A stretch of 64,000 nt of DNA from Microvirga sp. VF16 (lineage in GTDB: Bacteria; Pseudomonadota; Alphaproteobacteria; Rhizobiales; Beijerinckiaceae): the NCBI RefSeq assembly GCF_016864375.1, contig NZ_CP069354.1:3693501-3757500 (forward strand), written 5' to 3'. Positions 1 to 8,274 of the stretch are shown here, piece after piece. The notes under the pieces were generated by a model. It saw only the letters and a program-made list of their open reading frames with translations, searched no databases and was not told the origin of the DNA. The translations under genes were made by a program, and so were the position numbers. Position 1 is the first letter of the stretch, and the number at the start of each line of letters is the position of its first letter.

Positions 1-1
1 C

Positions 2-1906
2 GGCCCTCAGATCGGCGCCCTCGTCGACGGCCTGACGAAAATCAAGCGTCTTGACCTCGTCTCGAAGCGGGCAGCCCAGGGCGAGAACTTCCGCAAGCTG
101 CTTCTGGCCGTTGCCGATGACGTGCGGGTACTGCTGGTCAAGCTCGCCGACCGCCTGCACAACATGCGCACCCTCCAGTTCATGCCAGCGGAGAAGCGCA
201 AGCGCATCGCCGAGGAGACCCTCGACATCTATGCTCCGCTTGCCGGACGCATGGGTATCCAGGAGATGCGCGAAGAGCTGGAAGAGCTGTCGTTCCAGAA
301 TCTCGATCCGGAAGCCTACGAGGCCATCAAGCGGCACCTGCACGAACTCTCCATCAAGAATGAGAAGCTCGTCGACGAGATCGAACGGACACTGACGACC
401 AAGCTGCGCGCGCAGGGAATCGAGGCGACGGTGTCGGGACGTCAGAAGCGTCCCTATTCCATCTGGCGCAAGATGGAGCGGAAGTCCGTCTCCTTCGAGC
501 AATTGTCCGATATCTTCGCCTTCCGCATCATCGTGAACACCATCGACGAGTGCTACCGGGCGCTTGGCGTCGTCCATACCAGCTGGCCGATGGTGCCGGG
601 GCGCTACAAGGATTACATCTCGACGCCGAAGCAGAATGATTACCGCTCGATCCACACCACAGTGATCGGCCCCGGCAGCCAGCGTGTGGAGCTGCAGATC
701 CGCACCGAGGACATGGACGAGGTAGCGGAATACGGCATCGCGGCGCATGCCCTCTACAAGGAAGGCGTCAACGACAACTCGCGCCTCGCCACGGAAAGCC
801 GCGCCTATCAATGGCTGCGGCGCACCATCGACCTGCTGGCCGAGGGCGACAATCCGGAGGAGTTCCTCGAGCATACCAAGCTCGAACTCTTCCACGATCA
901 GGTCTTCTGCTTCACGCCCAAGGGCCGCCTCATCGCCCTGCCCCGCGGCGCGACGCCCATCGACTTCGCCTATGCAGTGCACACCGATGTCGGCAACACG
1001 GCGGTCGGCTGCAAGATCAACGGCCGCATGTCGCCGCTTCTCACCGAATTGCAGAACGGAGACGAGGTGGAGATCGTCCGCGCCGAAGGACAGACTCCGC
1101 CGGCTGCCTGGGAATCGCTCGTGGTCACCGGCAAGGCGCGCGCCTCGATCCGCCGTGCCACCCGCACCGCCGTGCGCCGGCAATATACCGGCCTCGGCCA
1201 TCAGATCCTGGAACGCGCCTTCGAGCGTGCCGGCCGCCCCTTCTCCGACGAGAAGCTGAAAGGTGCCCTGCCCCGTCTGGCGCGGGTCTCCGTCGAGGAC
1301 GTTCTCGCAGCCGTGGGCCGGGGCGAGATGTTTTCGGGTGACGTCGTGCGGGCCGTCTATCCCGACTACCTGGAAGAGCGCCGCGCCGGTTCCGACGGCA
1401 AGGGCAGCGGACAGCCCGACGGTGCGGGCAAGAAAGCGGCAAGCGAGCACCCGGATGGCATTCCGATCCGCGGCCTCAACAAGGACATGCCGATTCGCTT
1501 CGCGTCGGAAGGCGGTGCCGTGCCGGGAGACCGCATCGTCGGCATTCTCACGCCCGGCGAGGGTGTCACGATCTATCCGATTCAGTCCCCATCGCTGGCC
1601 GCCTTCGACAACGAGCCGGATCGCTGGATCGATGTGCGATGGGATCTGGAATCAGGCTCCACGCAGCGCTTCCCCGCACGCATCAAGCTGCAATCGATCA
1701 ACGAGCCGGGATCTCTTGCCCAGATCACCCAGGTGATCGCCGATCATGACGGCAATATCGACAACGTTTCGATGAAGCGCCGGACACAGGACTTCACCGA
1801 TATGACCATCGACCTCACGGTCTGGGACCTGAAACATCTCAATGCCATCATCGCGGAGTTGCGCGCGAAGCGCGTGGTGAGCCGTGTGGATCGCATAACC
1901 GGTTAG
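2..1906 (+). CDS. rel: Bifunctional (p)ppGpp synthetase/hydrolase, Rel/SpoT family (5' end outside window)
   Basis: Makes and degrades the alarmone (p)ppGpp, the stringent-response signal. The frame is open from base 2, so the N-terminus (roughly the first 100 residues of a ~740-residue family) lies upstream; 634 residues are visible. The tail of the HD hydrolase domain is seen at VKLADRLHNMRT, the synthetase domain carries YKDYISTPKQNDYRSIHTT, then a TGS domain (VFCFTPKGRLIALPRGATPIDFAYAVHTD region, split here only by description) and a C-terminal ACT domain. Alphaproteobacteria usually carry one long Rel with both activities, so bifunctionality is inferred from the family. The stop is followed after 7 bp by the C26 amidotransferase, suggesting co-transcription. 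Finding pyrE a little downstream is normal for this order, but here three extra genes separate them. Confidence 0.96.
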   Translation, partial: GPQIGALVDGLTKIKRLDLVSKRAAQGENFRKLLLAVADDVRVLLVKLADRLHNMRTLQFMPAEKRKRIAEETLDIYAPLAGRMGIQEMREELEELSFQNLDPEAYEAIKRHLHELSIKNEKLVDEIERTLTTKLRAQGIEATVSGRQKRPYSIWRKMERKSVSFEQLSDIFAFRIIVNTIDECYRALGVVHTSWPMVPGRYKDYISTPKQNDYRSIHTTVIGPGSQRVELQIRTEDMDEVAEYGIAAHALYKEGVNDNSRLATESRAYQWLRRTIDLLAEGDNPEEFLEHTKLELFHDQVFCFTPKGRLIALPRGATPIDFAYAVHTDVGNTAVGCKINGRMSPLLTELQNGDEVEIVRAEGQTPPAAWESLVVTGKARASIRRATRTAVRRQYTGLGHQILERAFERAGRPFSDEKLKGALPRLARVSVEDVLAAVGRGEMFSGDVVRAVYPDYLEERRAGSDGKGSGQPDGAGKKAASEHPDGIPIRGLNKDMPIRFASEGGAVPGDRIVGILTPGEGVTIYPIQSPSLAAFDNEPDRWIDVRWDLESGSTQRFPARIKLQSINEPGSLAQITQVIADHDGNIDNVSMKRRTQDFTDMTIDLTVWDLKHLNAIIAELRAKRVVSRVDRITG

Positions 1907-1913
1907 GATTCCA

Positions 1914-2609
1914 ATGTCTCGCAAACCCCGTATCGCCGTCATCATGGACGAGAACACCAGTGTCGACGGAACGCGCTACGACACGACTAAGGCTTATTTC
2001 GTCGCGATCCAGCGCGCCGGGGGCCTGCCCTTCGGCATTCCTTATATCAATGAGATGATCGAGCCGGTGGTCGAGGAGTTCGACGGATTCGTCAGCGTCG
2101 GCGGACGCATCCAGTTCCCCAATGAATGGTACGTCACTGGCGACCGATCGCGATACCCGGCCTCTGAGCGGCTTGAGGTTGAGCAGGCGCTCATGCGAGG
2201 TTTCCTCGATCGTGACAAGCCAGTGCTCGGCATCTGCAACGGTATGCAGATGCTCGCCTGCCTCCATGGTGGTCACATGGTGCATGAGGTTCGGAAAACG
2301 GGGCCGCATATTCTCACCCACGATGATCGGACCGCCATGCATTCCGTCGAGATCGTCCCGGGCACAATGCTTGCGCGCATCGTGGGCACGGGGCGCGTGG
2401 ACGTGAACAGCCGCCATCAGGAAGCCGTTGTTGAAGTTCCCGGTCGAGTCGTCATTGCGGCTAGGGCGGATGACGGCGTAATCGAAGCCGTCGAGATCCC
2501 ATCCAGGCGTTTCGCCATTGGCGTCCAGTGGCATCCGGAGGCCTTTGCAAACCAGGATCATCCCTGCAACAGATTGTTCGACGCGTTCGTACACGCGACG
2601 CAACACTGA
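1914..2609 (+). CDS. Peptidase C26 / gamma-glutamyl-GABA hydrolase-like class I amidotransferase
   Basis: A 231-residue cytoplasmic hydrolase of the PuuD-like class I glutamine amidotransferase family, which cleaves gamma-glutamyl bonds. The nucleophile elbow KPVLGICNGMQ places the catalytic Cys at 108, and the partner His-Glu pair is in GVQWHPEAF near the C-terminus. No synthase domain is attached, so it probably acts as a free-standing hydrolase. The substrate cannot be read from the sequence; gamma-glutamyl-GABA is the best-known one. It starts 7 bp after rel and is followed 23 bp later by the HAD hydrolase, so the three may form one transcript. Confidence 0.88.
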   Translation: MSRKPRIAVIMDENTSVDGTRYDTTKAYFVAIQRAGGLPFGIPYINEMIEPVVEEFDGFVSVGGRIQFPNEWYVTGDRSRYPASERLEVEQALMRGFLDRDKPVLGICNGMQMLACLHGGHMVHEVRKTGPHILTHDDRTAMHSVEIVPGTMLARIVGTGRVDVNSRHQEAVVEVPGRVVIAARADDGVIEAVEIPSRRFAIGVQWHPEAFANQDHPCNRLFDAFVHATQH

Positions 2610-2632
2610 CCGGACTGCGATAGAGCTTCCAG

Positions 2633-3337
2633 ATGGCCATCTCCGTTCTGGGCCTCGATGCCGACGACACGCTCTGGCACAACGAAACCTTCTATCGAGT
2701 GACGCGGCAGCGCTTCAACGAGTTGCTCGCGAATTTCGCGGATAGCGAGACGCTCGAAGCTGAGATCGAAGCGACGGAGAAACGCAATCTCGGCCTCTAT
2801 GGCTACGGCGCGAAAGGCTTCACGCTTTCGATGCTGGAGACGGCGCTTGCGGTCAGCAAGGGACAGGTGCCCAATCATGTCATCACGGAGATCCTGTCAG
2901 CCGGGCGGGAGATGATGAGGCATCCGGTAGAGCCCTTCCCCGGGGTTCATAAGGCCCTCGAAGAACTCTCTGCGCAATACAGGCTGATTCTGATCACGAA
3001 GGGCGATCTCTTCCATCAGGAATCCAAGCTCGCCGCATCGGGTCTGGGCAACTTCTTTTCAGGGGTCGAGATCGTCAGCGAGAAGAAGGCAGACACCTAC
3101 ACGCGCATCTTCTCGCGTCACGGCGCTGGCGCAGAACATGCCGCGATGGCCGGCAACTCCGTGCGCTCGGACGTCCTGCCCGCCCTCGAAGCCGGCAGCT
3201 ACGCCGCCCTCATTCCCTACCATCTCGTCTGGGCGCACGAGGACGCCCCGCCCCCAACCGCGCATCCGCGTTTCACGGAACTGCCGTCGCTGGCGGAGCT
3301 GCCGAGATGGCTGGCTGAGGTTTCTGGTTCGTTATGA
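2633..3337 (+). CDS. HAD-family hydrolase
   Basis: A 234-residue haloacid-dehalogenase-type phosphohydrolase. Motif I is LGLDADDTLWHNE with the nucleophile Asp9 and general acid Asp11; motif II lies in LILITKGD; the motif III Lys is in VSEKKADTY; the motif IV acidic pair is in AGNSVRSDVLPAL. A helical cap of about 90 residues sits between motifs I and II, as in C1-cap enzymes of the YjjG/phosphoglycolate type. The substrate is unknown. It follows the C26 gene by 23 bp and is the last gene of the rightward run; just past its stop the base composition drops sharply. Confidence 0.88.
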   Translation: MAISVLGLDADDTLWHNETFYRVTRQRFNELLANFADSETLEAEIEATEKRNLGLYGYGAKGFTLSMLETALAVSKGQVPNHVITEILSAGREMMRHPVEPFPGVHKALEELSAQYRLILITKGDLFHQESKLAASGLGNFFSGVEIVSEKKADTYTRIFSRHGAGAEHAAMAGNSVRSDVLPALEAGSYAALIPYHLVWAHEDAPPPTAHPRFTELPSLAELPRWLAEVSGSL

Positions 3338-3402
3338 TCCAAACTACGTAGTTAGATGCTCTGCAAAAACTCCACACAAACTAGCGCAGTTCGTAGATCG
3401 AT

Positions 3403-4458
3403 CTAGCTTACATAAATTTGAGCTGTTGATCGAATGCGATCCGCATGTTCATATATCTCGTCGAGCGTATCGACTTTTACTCGCTCTTCCTGTTCCTTGT
3501 CGAACAGACCCAGATATTTCACGGTTCTATTAAAGTGGAGACGAACCAATGGCTTTCTGTTGTTGTCATCAACCAGAATGCCACAGTAGCTCTTTTGATC
3601 ACGCATCACGATACGTGCAGGCTTGAGGATGTCACGCACAATTGCGCGAACGATCATAAAGCCTTCGCGTTCCTCATCTGTCGTTACGATCTCATCGTCT
3701 CCCGTCGACGCATTTATCTCTATAACACCAGGCTCAATGACTTCTGTTTCTGCGAGAGCAGTCGATAGGCGAGCTTGAACAGCATCTCGAACAACTTCTC
3801 GAAATGCGACCTTCACCATTGGAGTGAATTGATCTTTGACGGCAGTTGTGAATCGAGGGATCTGCAGGCCAGCTATCATCATCCGGACGAAGTCTTCAGA
3901 TGGAGCTTCTATCTGATTGATAATTTCTTTCTTGATAGCTGATGTATATTTGAGTTGGTGCGCAGATTGCAGAATGCTGTCGACACTGAATTCTCCCTTG
4001 GAGAATTTTTTCAACTCATGAGTCAGATGTCCCTGAAGATCCGACAAATCGAAAGTTAAAAATGGACGCTCGTCCAATTTATTTGGGGCTTCAAGGTCAG
4101 TATGAAAATGGAACGTACGCCCATTAGTTAAGATCGCAAACTTAGCGTCAGTGACAGAGAAGTATCGGTAAAGCTGCGCAAGGTGCACTTTATCCAAATT
4201 AGTCATTATCGGCTTGCATTCGACAAGTATTCTGATCGACCCATCTATCTTAATTGCATAGTCGACTTTCTCTCCTTTTTTACCAACTGCGTCTGCGGTG
4301 AATTCCGGCACAACCTCATGAGGATTGAATATGTCGTAATCCAAAGCATTAAGAAATGGCAGGACGACAGCTGTTTTCACAGCCTCCTCCGTGACCATAG
4401 CACTTGAGTGAGACCTTATTTTCTCTGACAGAATACGTAGCTTCTCTTCGACGCTCAT
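3403..4458 (-). CDS. Orphan HsdR_N / type IV restriction endonuclease-like protein
   Basis: A 351-residue protein resembling the predicted type IV/HsdR-N restriction nucleases (COG4748-like, from memory). The N-terminal half holds a PD-(D/E)xK core: Asp66 in KVDYAIK and Glu80-Cys-Lys82 in ILVECKP, 14 residues apart, preceded by a helix with TEEAVKTAVVLPFL. The C-terminal half is of unknown function. There is no methyltransferase, specificity subunit or helicase next to it. The gene is much richer in A/T than its neighbours and uses many A/T-ending codons, unlike the GC-rich rel and pyrE blocks, so recent transfer is likely. It is transcribed away from pyrE, whose leader it abuts. Alternatives are an anti-phage nuclease or a toxin-like effector. 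Confidence 0.78.
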   Translation of the reverse strand: MSVEEKLRILSEKIRSHSSAMVTEEAVKTAVVLPFLNALDYDIFNPHEVVPEFTADAVGKKGEKVDYAIKIDGSIRILVECKPIMTNLDKVHLAQLYRYFSVTDAKFAILTNGRTFHFHTDLEAPNKLDERPFLTFDLSDLQGHLTHELKKFSKGEFSVDSILQSAHQLKYTSAIKKEIINQIEAPSEDFVRMMIAGLQIPRFTTAVKDQFTPMVKVAFREVVRDAVQARLSTALAETEVIEPGVIEINASTGDDEIVTTDEEREGFMIVRAIVRDILKPARIVMRDQKSYCGILVDDNNRKPLVRLHFNRTVKYLGLFDKEQEERVKVDTLDEIYEHADRIRSTAQIYVS

Positions 4459-4607
4459 CTTGCCCCCGCAAGTCGATACGATACAACAGCACTGAGAACT
4501 GTATTCGTCAAGTAAGTTTCTTAGCGTGGCTGCTTCTGTTGCGGCATTGCCCCTTGCCTCCTGCCCTTGCCCCTGCCAAACAGCGCCGACGCAGGAGACC
4601 TGAGCCC

Positions 4608-5192
4608 ATGACCCCGAAAGACGTTCTCGACGAATTCCGCTCTGCCGGTGCGCTGCTGGAGGGGCACTTCATTCTGTCGTCGGGGCTGCACAGCCCGGTC
4701 TTCCTGCAGAAGATGTTCGTGTTCCAGGATCCGGCGCGCACCGAGCGGGTCTGCCGGGCACTGGCGGAGAAGATCAGGGAGACCTTCGGGGCTGTCGATT
4801 ACGTAGTCTCGCCGGCCGTCGGCGGCATCGTTCCGGGGTATGAGACCGCTCGGCATCTGGGGGCCAAGGCGATTTTCGTCGAGCGCGAGAACGGTGTTTT
4901 CGTCCTGCGACGTGGCTTTACCATTCCGGAGGGCGCTCGCGTCGTCATGGTGGAGGACATCGTCACGACCGGACTTTCCTCTCGGGAATGTCTGGCGGCT
5001 CTGAAAGAATATCCCGGCACGATTCTCGGCGCCGCCTGCCTCATCGACCGCTCCGGTGGCAAGGCGGATCTCGGCGTCCCCCTGGTGTCCCTGGTTCAAC
5101 TCGACATCCCGGCCTATGCACCGGACCAGGTTCCGGCCGAATTGGCCGTCCTTCCGGCAACCAAACCGGGCAGTCGCAGTCTTAAATCATAA
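4608..5192 (+). CDS. pyrE: Orotate phosphoribosyltransferase
   Basis: Joins orotate to PRPP to give OMP in de novo pyrimidine synthesis; cytoplasmic, active as a dimer. The 194 residues match the family size. The PRPP-binding signature is RVVMVEDIVTTGLSS (residues 111-125), with the usual YVVSPAVGGIVPGYE segment before it. I chose the ATG at 4608, preceded by a CAGGAG ribosome-binding site at 4591-4597; the frame is open further upstream to 4404, but that stretch overlaps the start of the divergent nuclease gene and gives an implausible Arg/Pro-rich extension. The usual Rel-pyrE linkage is retained but interrupted. Confidence 0.95.
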   Translation: MTPKDVLDEFRSAGALLEGHFILSSGLHSPVFLQKMFVFQDPARTERVCRALAEKIRETFGAVDYVVSPAVGGIVPGYETARHLGAKAIFVERENGVFVLRRGFTIPEGARVVMVEDIVTTGLSSRECLAALKEYPGTILGAACLIDRSGGKADLGVPLVSLVQLDIPAYAPDQVPAELAVLPATKPGSRSLKS

Positions 5193-5433
5193 AAGCTGTT
5201 TATTTGTCACACACAGGCTTGACTGCCTTGGTTCTGCCAACTTGACTCTTGGCATTTACACGCCATTAAGTATTTTACTTTGTCGTTTTTGCTCGTCCGA
5301 AGGGTTAATAGCAGCCTGTTCTAAGGCGCGTCGTGATTTTATCGCGCAATTATATTGCGAACGTAAATAATAGATGCCGCTTGAATAATAAAGGTTGTTA
5401 TGCCGCTTCGGCAGATACAAATAGAGAATACTT

Positions 5434-6093
5434 ATGTCAGGCCAGCAGAGGATCGCGCTTTTCATTGATGGCGCCAACCTATACGCTACCACTAAAACCC
5501 TCGGCTTCGATATCGATTACAAGCGTCTGCTGAAGGAGTTCCAGGGTCGGGGTGTTCTGGTCCGGGCCTTTTACTACACTGCGCTTGTGGAAGATCAGGA
5601 ATATTCTTCCATCCGCCCACTGATCGACTGGCTCGATTACAATGGCTATCGGGTGGTGACGAAGCCGACCAAGGAATTCGTGGATTCCGCCGGCCGCCGC
5701 AAGGTGAAGGGCAACATGGATATCGAGCTCGCCATCGATGCGCTCGAGCTCTCTCCTTATATCGACCACATGGTCCTGTTCTCCGGCGACGGTGATTTCC
5801 GATCTCTGGTCGAGGCCATGCAGCGTCGTGGCGTGCGGGTCTCCGTCGTTTCCACCGTCACGACTCAGCCGCCGATGGTGGCCGATGAGCTGCGCCGCCA
5901 GGCCGACGAATTCCTTGACCTGTCACAGCTCGCGTCCCGCATCGGGCGCGACCCCTCCGACCGTCCGCAGCGTGTCGGAAATGAGAACGGAGACCGTCAG
6001 GACCGCGTGCGCCCGCAGCAGCCGCCACGCAACGGTGCCCTCGAGAGCCGCTACGGCATCCGGCAGCCGCAGGACGACGATTTCGACATCTGA
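5434..6093 (+). CDS. NYN domain (LabA/DUF88-type) PIN-like nuclease
   Basis: A 219-residue protein of the NYN family, related to PIN nucleases and thought to act on RNA. The acidic cluster is visible at Asp12 in ALFIDGANLY, Asp96 in GNMDIELAIDAL, and Asp119/Asp121 in LFSGDGDF. The C-terminal 45 residues are low-complexity, rich in Arg, Gln and Asp (DRPQR, DRQDR, RPQQPPR), and probably unstructured. Such genes lie near smpB and dapA in many alphaproteobacteria, which hints at a link with RNA quality control, but no function is proven by the sequence. The 240-bp gap before it is AT-rich and probably holds its promoter. Confidence 0.88.
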   Translation: MSGQQRIALFIDGANLYATTKTLGFDIDYKRLLKEFQGRGVLVRAFYYTALVEDQEYSSIRPLIDWLDYNGYRVVTKPTKEFVDSAGRRKVKGNMDIELAIDALELSPYIDHMVLFSGDGDFRSLVEAMQRRGVRVSVVSTVTTQPPMVADELRRQADEFLDLSQLASRIGRDPSDRPQRVGNENGDRQDRVRPQQPPRNGALESRYGIRQPQDDDFDI

Positions 6094-6148
6094 GTGTCGG
6101 ATTCCGCACAGAGCATCCATGGCTGGGCAAGTCCCGGCCATTTGCTTT

Positions 6149-6679
6149 TTAGAATGAACTCTCTTCGACCTGACAGTTCAAGCCGAGCGACCCGGCTGTG
6201 TTGCTGACCGTCGCCAGGCACAGATCCGTCTGTCCGGTGGGGATCGACACGGCGAACCGGGTCACATAGAGACCGCCCTCGCTATCCGGGAGCTTGCGCG
6301 CTTCGAGGCGCACGATATTGGCCTGGTATTGCTTGAAGACTTCCGAGAGCCGGGCCACGAGGCCGAGCTGATCGCCGCCGCTGATCGCGATACGGTGCGT
6401 GATGCTGCCTGCAGGACCGGGGCTCGGGTCGAAGGCATAGGGAACCGCCCGGATCTCGGCCCCCTCCAGCTCGGGCAGCCGCTTCAGGCCGGCCTCGATG
6501 CTGGCGGCCGTCAGATCCGTGGGAAGCTCACAGAGCGCGACGAATTCGGCGCCCGAGCCGAGGGCCGCGAAGGTCGTATCCCTCAGGTTCACGCCGACAT
6601 CGAACAGATGTTCCGCGATCGCCGCGACAAGACCGACCCTATCGGGGCCCAGAACCGAGACCAGAGCAACAGACACCAT
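6149..6679 (-). CDS. Double ACT-domain protein, GcvR-like
   Basis: A 176-residue cytoplasmic protein made of two ACT domains: the first starts VALVSVLGPDRVGLVAAIAEHLFD, the second HRIAISGGDQLGLVARLSEVFKQY. This layout matches GcvR, the glycine-cleavage regulator, and related amino-acid sensors. It has no DNA-binding domain, so any regulation would be through a partner. The start is supported by a GGAGGG ribosome site 6 bp upstream on the minus strand. It lies downstream of dapA and smpB in the same direction with a 48-bp gap after smpB. Confidence 0.82.
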   Translation of the reverse strand: MVSVALVSVLGPDRVGLVAAIAEHLFDVGVNLRDTTFAALGSGAEFVALCELPTDLTAASIEAGLKRLPELEGAEIRAVPYAFDPSPGPAGSITHRIAISGGDQLGLVARLSEVFKQYQANIVRLEARKLPDSEGGLYVTRFAVSIPTGQTDLCLATVSNTAGSLGLNCQVEESSF

Positions 6680-6727
6680 TCTTCCCTCCCAAAGATTGAG
6701 AGGGAATTAGCGCGGGAGAACGTTCCG

Positions 6728-7201
6728 TCAGCCCTTCTCGCGCATGAGACGCGCCTTCTCCCGGTTCCAGGAGCGCTCTTTCTCCGTCTCACGCTTGTCG
6801 TGCAGCTTCTTGCCTCGGCCAAGGCCGAGTTCCACTTTCGCCCGTCCGCGGTCGTTGAAATAGATTTTGAGCGGGATCACGGTGAAGCCCTCGCGCTGTG
6901 TGGCGCCGATCAGCTTGTCGATCTGGCGCTTGTGCAGCAGCAGACGGCGCGGACGCTTCGTCTCGTGGTTGAAGCGGTTCGCCTGGAGATACTCCGGGAT
7001 ATAGGCGTTGAAGAGGAAGAACTCCTCGCCCGACGGCCCGGCATAGGCCTCGCCGATAGTCGCCTTTCCCTGACGCAAGGATTTCACTTCCGTGCCGGTC
7101 AGCGCGATCCCCGCCTCGTAGGTGTCGAGGATCTCGTAATTGAACCGCGCCTTCCGGTTGTCGGCGACGACGCGGTTGGCACTCTTTGGATCTTTTGACA
7201 T
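6728..7201 (-). CDS. smpB: SsrA-binding protein SmpB
   Basis: Binds tmRNA and delivers it to stalled ribosomes for trans-translation. The 157-residue protein has the family core VADNRKARFNYEILDTYEAG, LTGTEVKSLRQGKATIGEAY and RRLLLHKRQIDKLIG, and ends in a basic tail (RETEKERSWNREKARLMREKG, given here only as landmarks) that inserts into the mRNA channel. I chose the ATG at 7201 over the TTG two codons upstream. It begins 8 bp after the dapA stop, so the two are almost certainly one operon. Confidence 0.96.
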   Translation of the reverse strand: MSKDPKSANRVVADNRKARFNYEILDTYEAGIALTGTEVKSLRQGKATIGEAYAGPSGEEFFLFNAYIPEYLQANRFNHETKRPRRLLLHKRQIDKLIGATQREGFTVIPLKIYFNDRGRAKVELGLGRGKKLHDKRETEKERSWNREKARLMREKG

Positions 7202-7209
7202 GAGCAATT

Positions 7210-8094
7210 TTAAGCGTTGATCAGCCCCGCATGGACCATGGCCGAGCGGACAGCCTGCTTCGCGCCCTCGGAGGCGGGCACCAGCGGCAGGCGCACATTA
7301 TCCTCCATCAGGCCGAGCAGGGAGGCGGCATATTTCACGGGCGTCGGGTTCGTTTCGATGAACAGGTTGGTGTGCAGGGGCATGAGGCGGTCCTGCACCT
7401 TCAGGGCCGAAGCGTAATCGCCATTCAGACAGGCGTTCTGCATCTCGGCACAGAGCCGAGGCGCGACGTTCGAGGTCACCGAGATGCAGCCATGACCGCC
7501 ATGGGCCATGAAGCCGAGCGCGGTCGCGTCCTCGCCGGAGAGCTGGATGAAATCGGGCCCCAGCACCTGCCGCTGCTGGCTCGCGCGCGCCATATTGGCG
7601 GTCGCATCCTTTACGCCGGCAATGTTCTTCAGCTCATAGAGCCGTGCCATCGTCTCCACCGACATATCGATGATCGAGCGGCCGGGGATGTTGTAGATGA
7701 AGATCGGGATCCCGATGGCATCATTGATGGCCTTGAAGTGCTGGTAGAGGCCTTCCTGCGTCGGCTTGTTGTAATAGGGCGTCACGATCAGCACCGCGTC
7801 GGCGCCGACCTTTTCGGCATGCTTGGAGAAGGCCACCGCCTCCGCCGTGCTGTTGGAGCCGGCGCCAGCGATCACGGGCACCCTGCCCTTCGTCTCATCG
7901 ACACAGATCTCGACGACCCGCTCGTGCTCCTTGTGGCTGAGCGTGGGACTCTCGCCCGTCGTGCCGACGGGCACGAATCCGTTCGTCCCCTCCTGGATCT
8001 GCCAATTGATGAAGGACCGGAACGCCGCTTCATCCACGGCTCCATCCTTGAAGGGGGTCACCAGAGCCGTGATGGAGCCTTTGAATTGGGTCAT
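7210..8094 (-). CDS. dapA: 4-hydroxy-tetrahydrodipicolinate synthase
   Basis: Condenses pyruvate with aspartate semialdehyde, the first committed step to lysine and diaminopimelate. The 294 residues match the family. The Schiff-base Lys is Lys162 in NIAGVKDATAN, the catalytic Tyr is Tyr134 in IFIYNIPGRS, and the Thr pair is in VPVGTTGESPTL. The chosen ATG at 8094 has a GAGGA ribosome site upstream; a longer reading to 8139 adds residues not typical of the family. It leads the dapA-smpB operon and is divergent from the lytic transglycosylase gene, with a ~180-bp shared promoter region. Confidence 0.96.
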   Translation of the reverse strand: MTQFKGSITALVTPFKDGAVDEAAFRSFINWQIQEGTNGFVPVGTTGESPTLSHKEHERVVEICVDETKGRVPVIAGAGSNSTAEAVAFSKHAEKVGADAVLIVTPYYNKPTQEGLYQHFKAINDAIGIPIFIYNIPGRSIIDMSVETMARLYELKNIAGVKDATANMARASQQRQVLGPDFIQLSGEDATALGFMAHGGHGCISVTSNVAPRLCAEMQNACLNGDYASALKVQDRLMPLHTNLFIETNPTPVKYAASLLGLMEDNVRLPLVPASEGAKQAVRSAMVHAGLINA

Positions 8095-8274
8095 GGGGTT
8101 ATCCTCAATAATCGCGCCGGCTCTTCTTCGAAGCCACAAGGGTTTAACACATAGGGGGTGCGGCGCATGCGCGCAAACGTTCCTTCGGGGAGTTGTCCTA
8201 GCTCGGCTCTTAGTGTTTCCTCAAGAGAAACGTCGTCACAATAAGATATAAGACGGCGGCAAGGGGGTTAGCGG

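Noticed and set aside
4404..4607. Upstream extension of pyrE by 68 residues
   Set aside because: It overlaps the start of the divergent nuclease gene and encodes a non-family Arg/Pro-rich stretch; the ATG at 4608 has a proper ribosome site.
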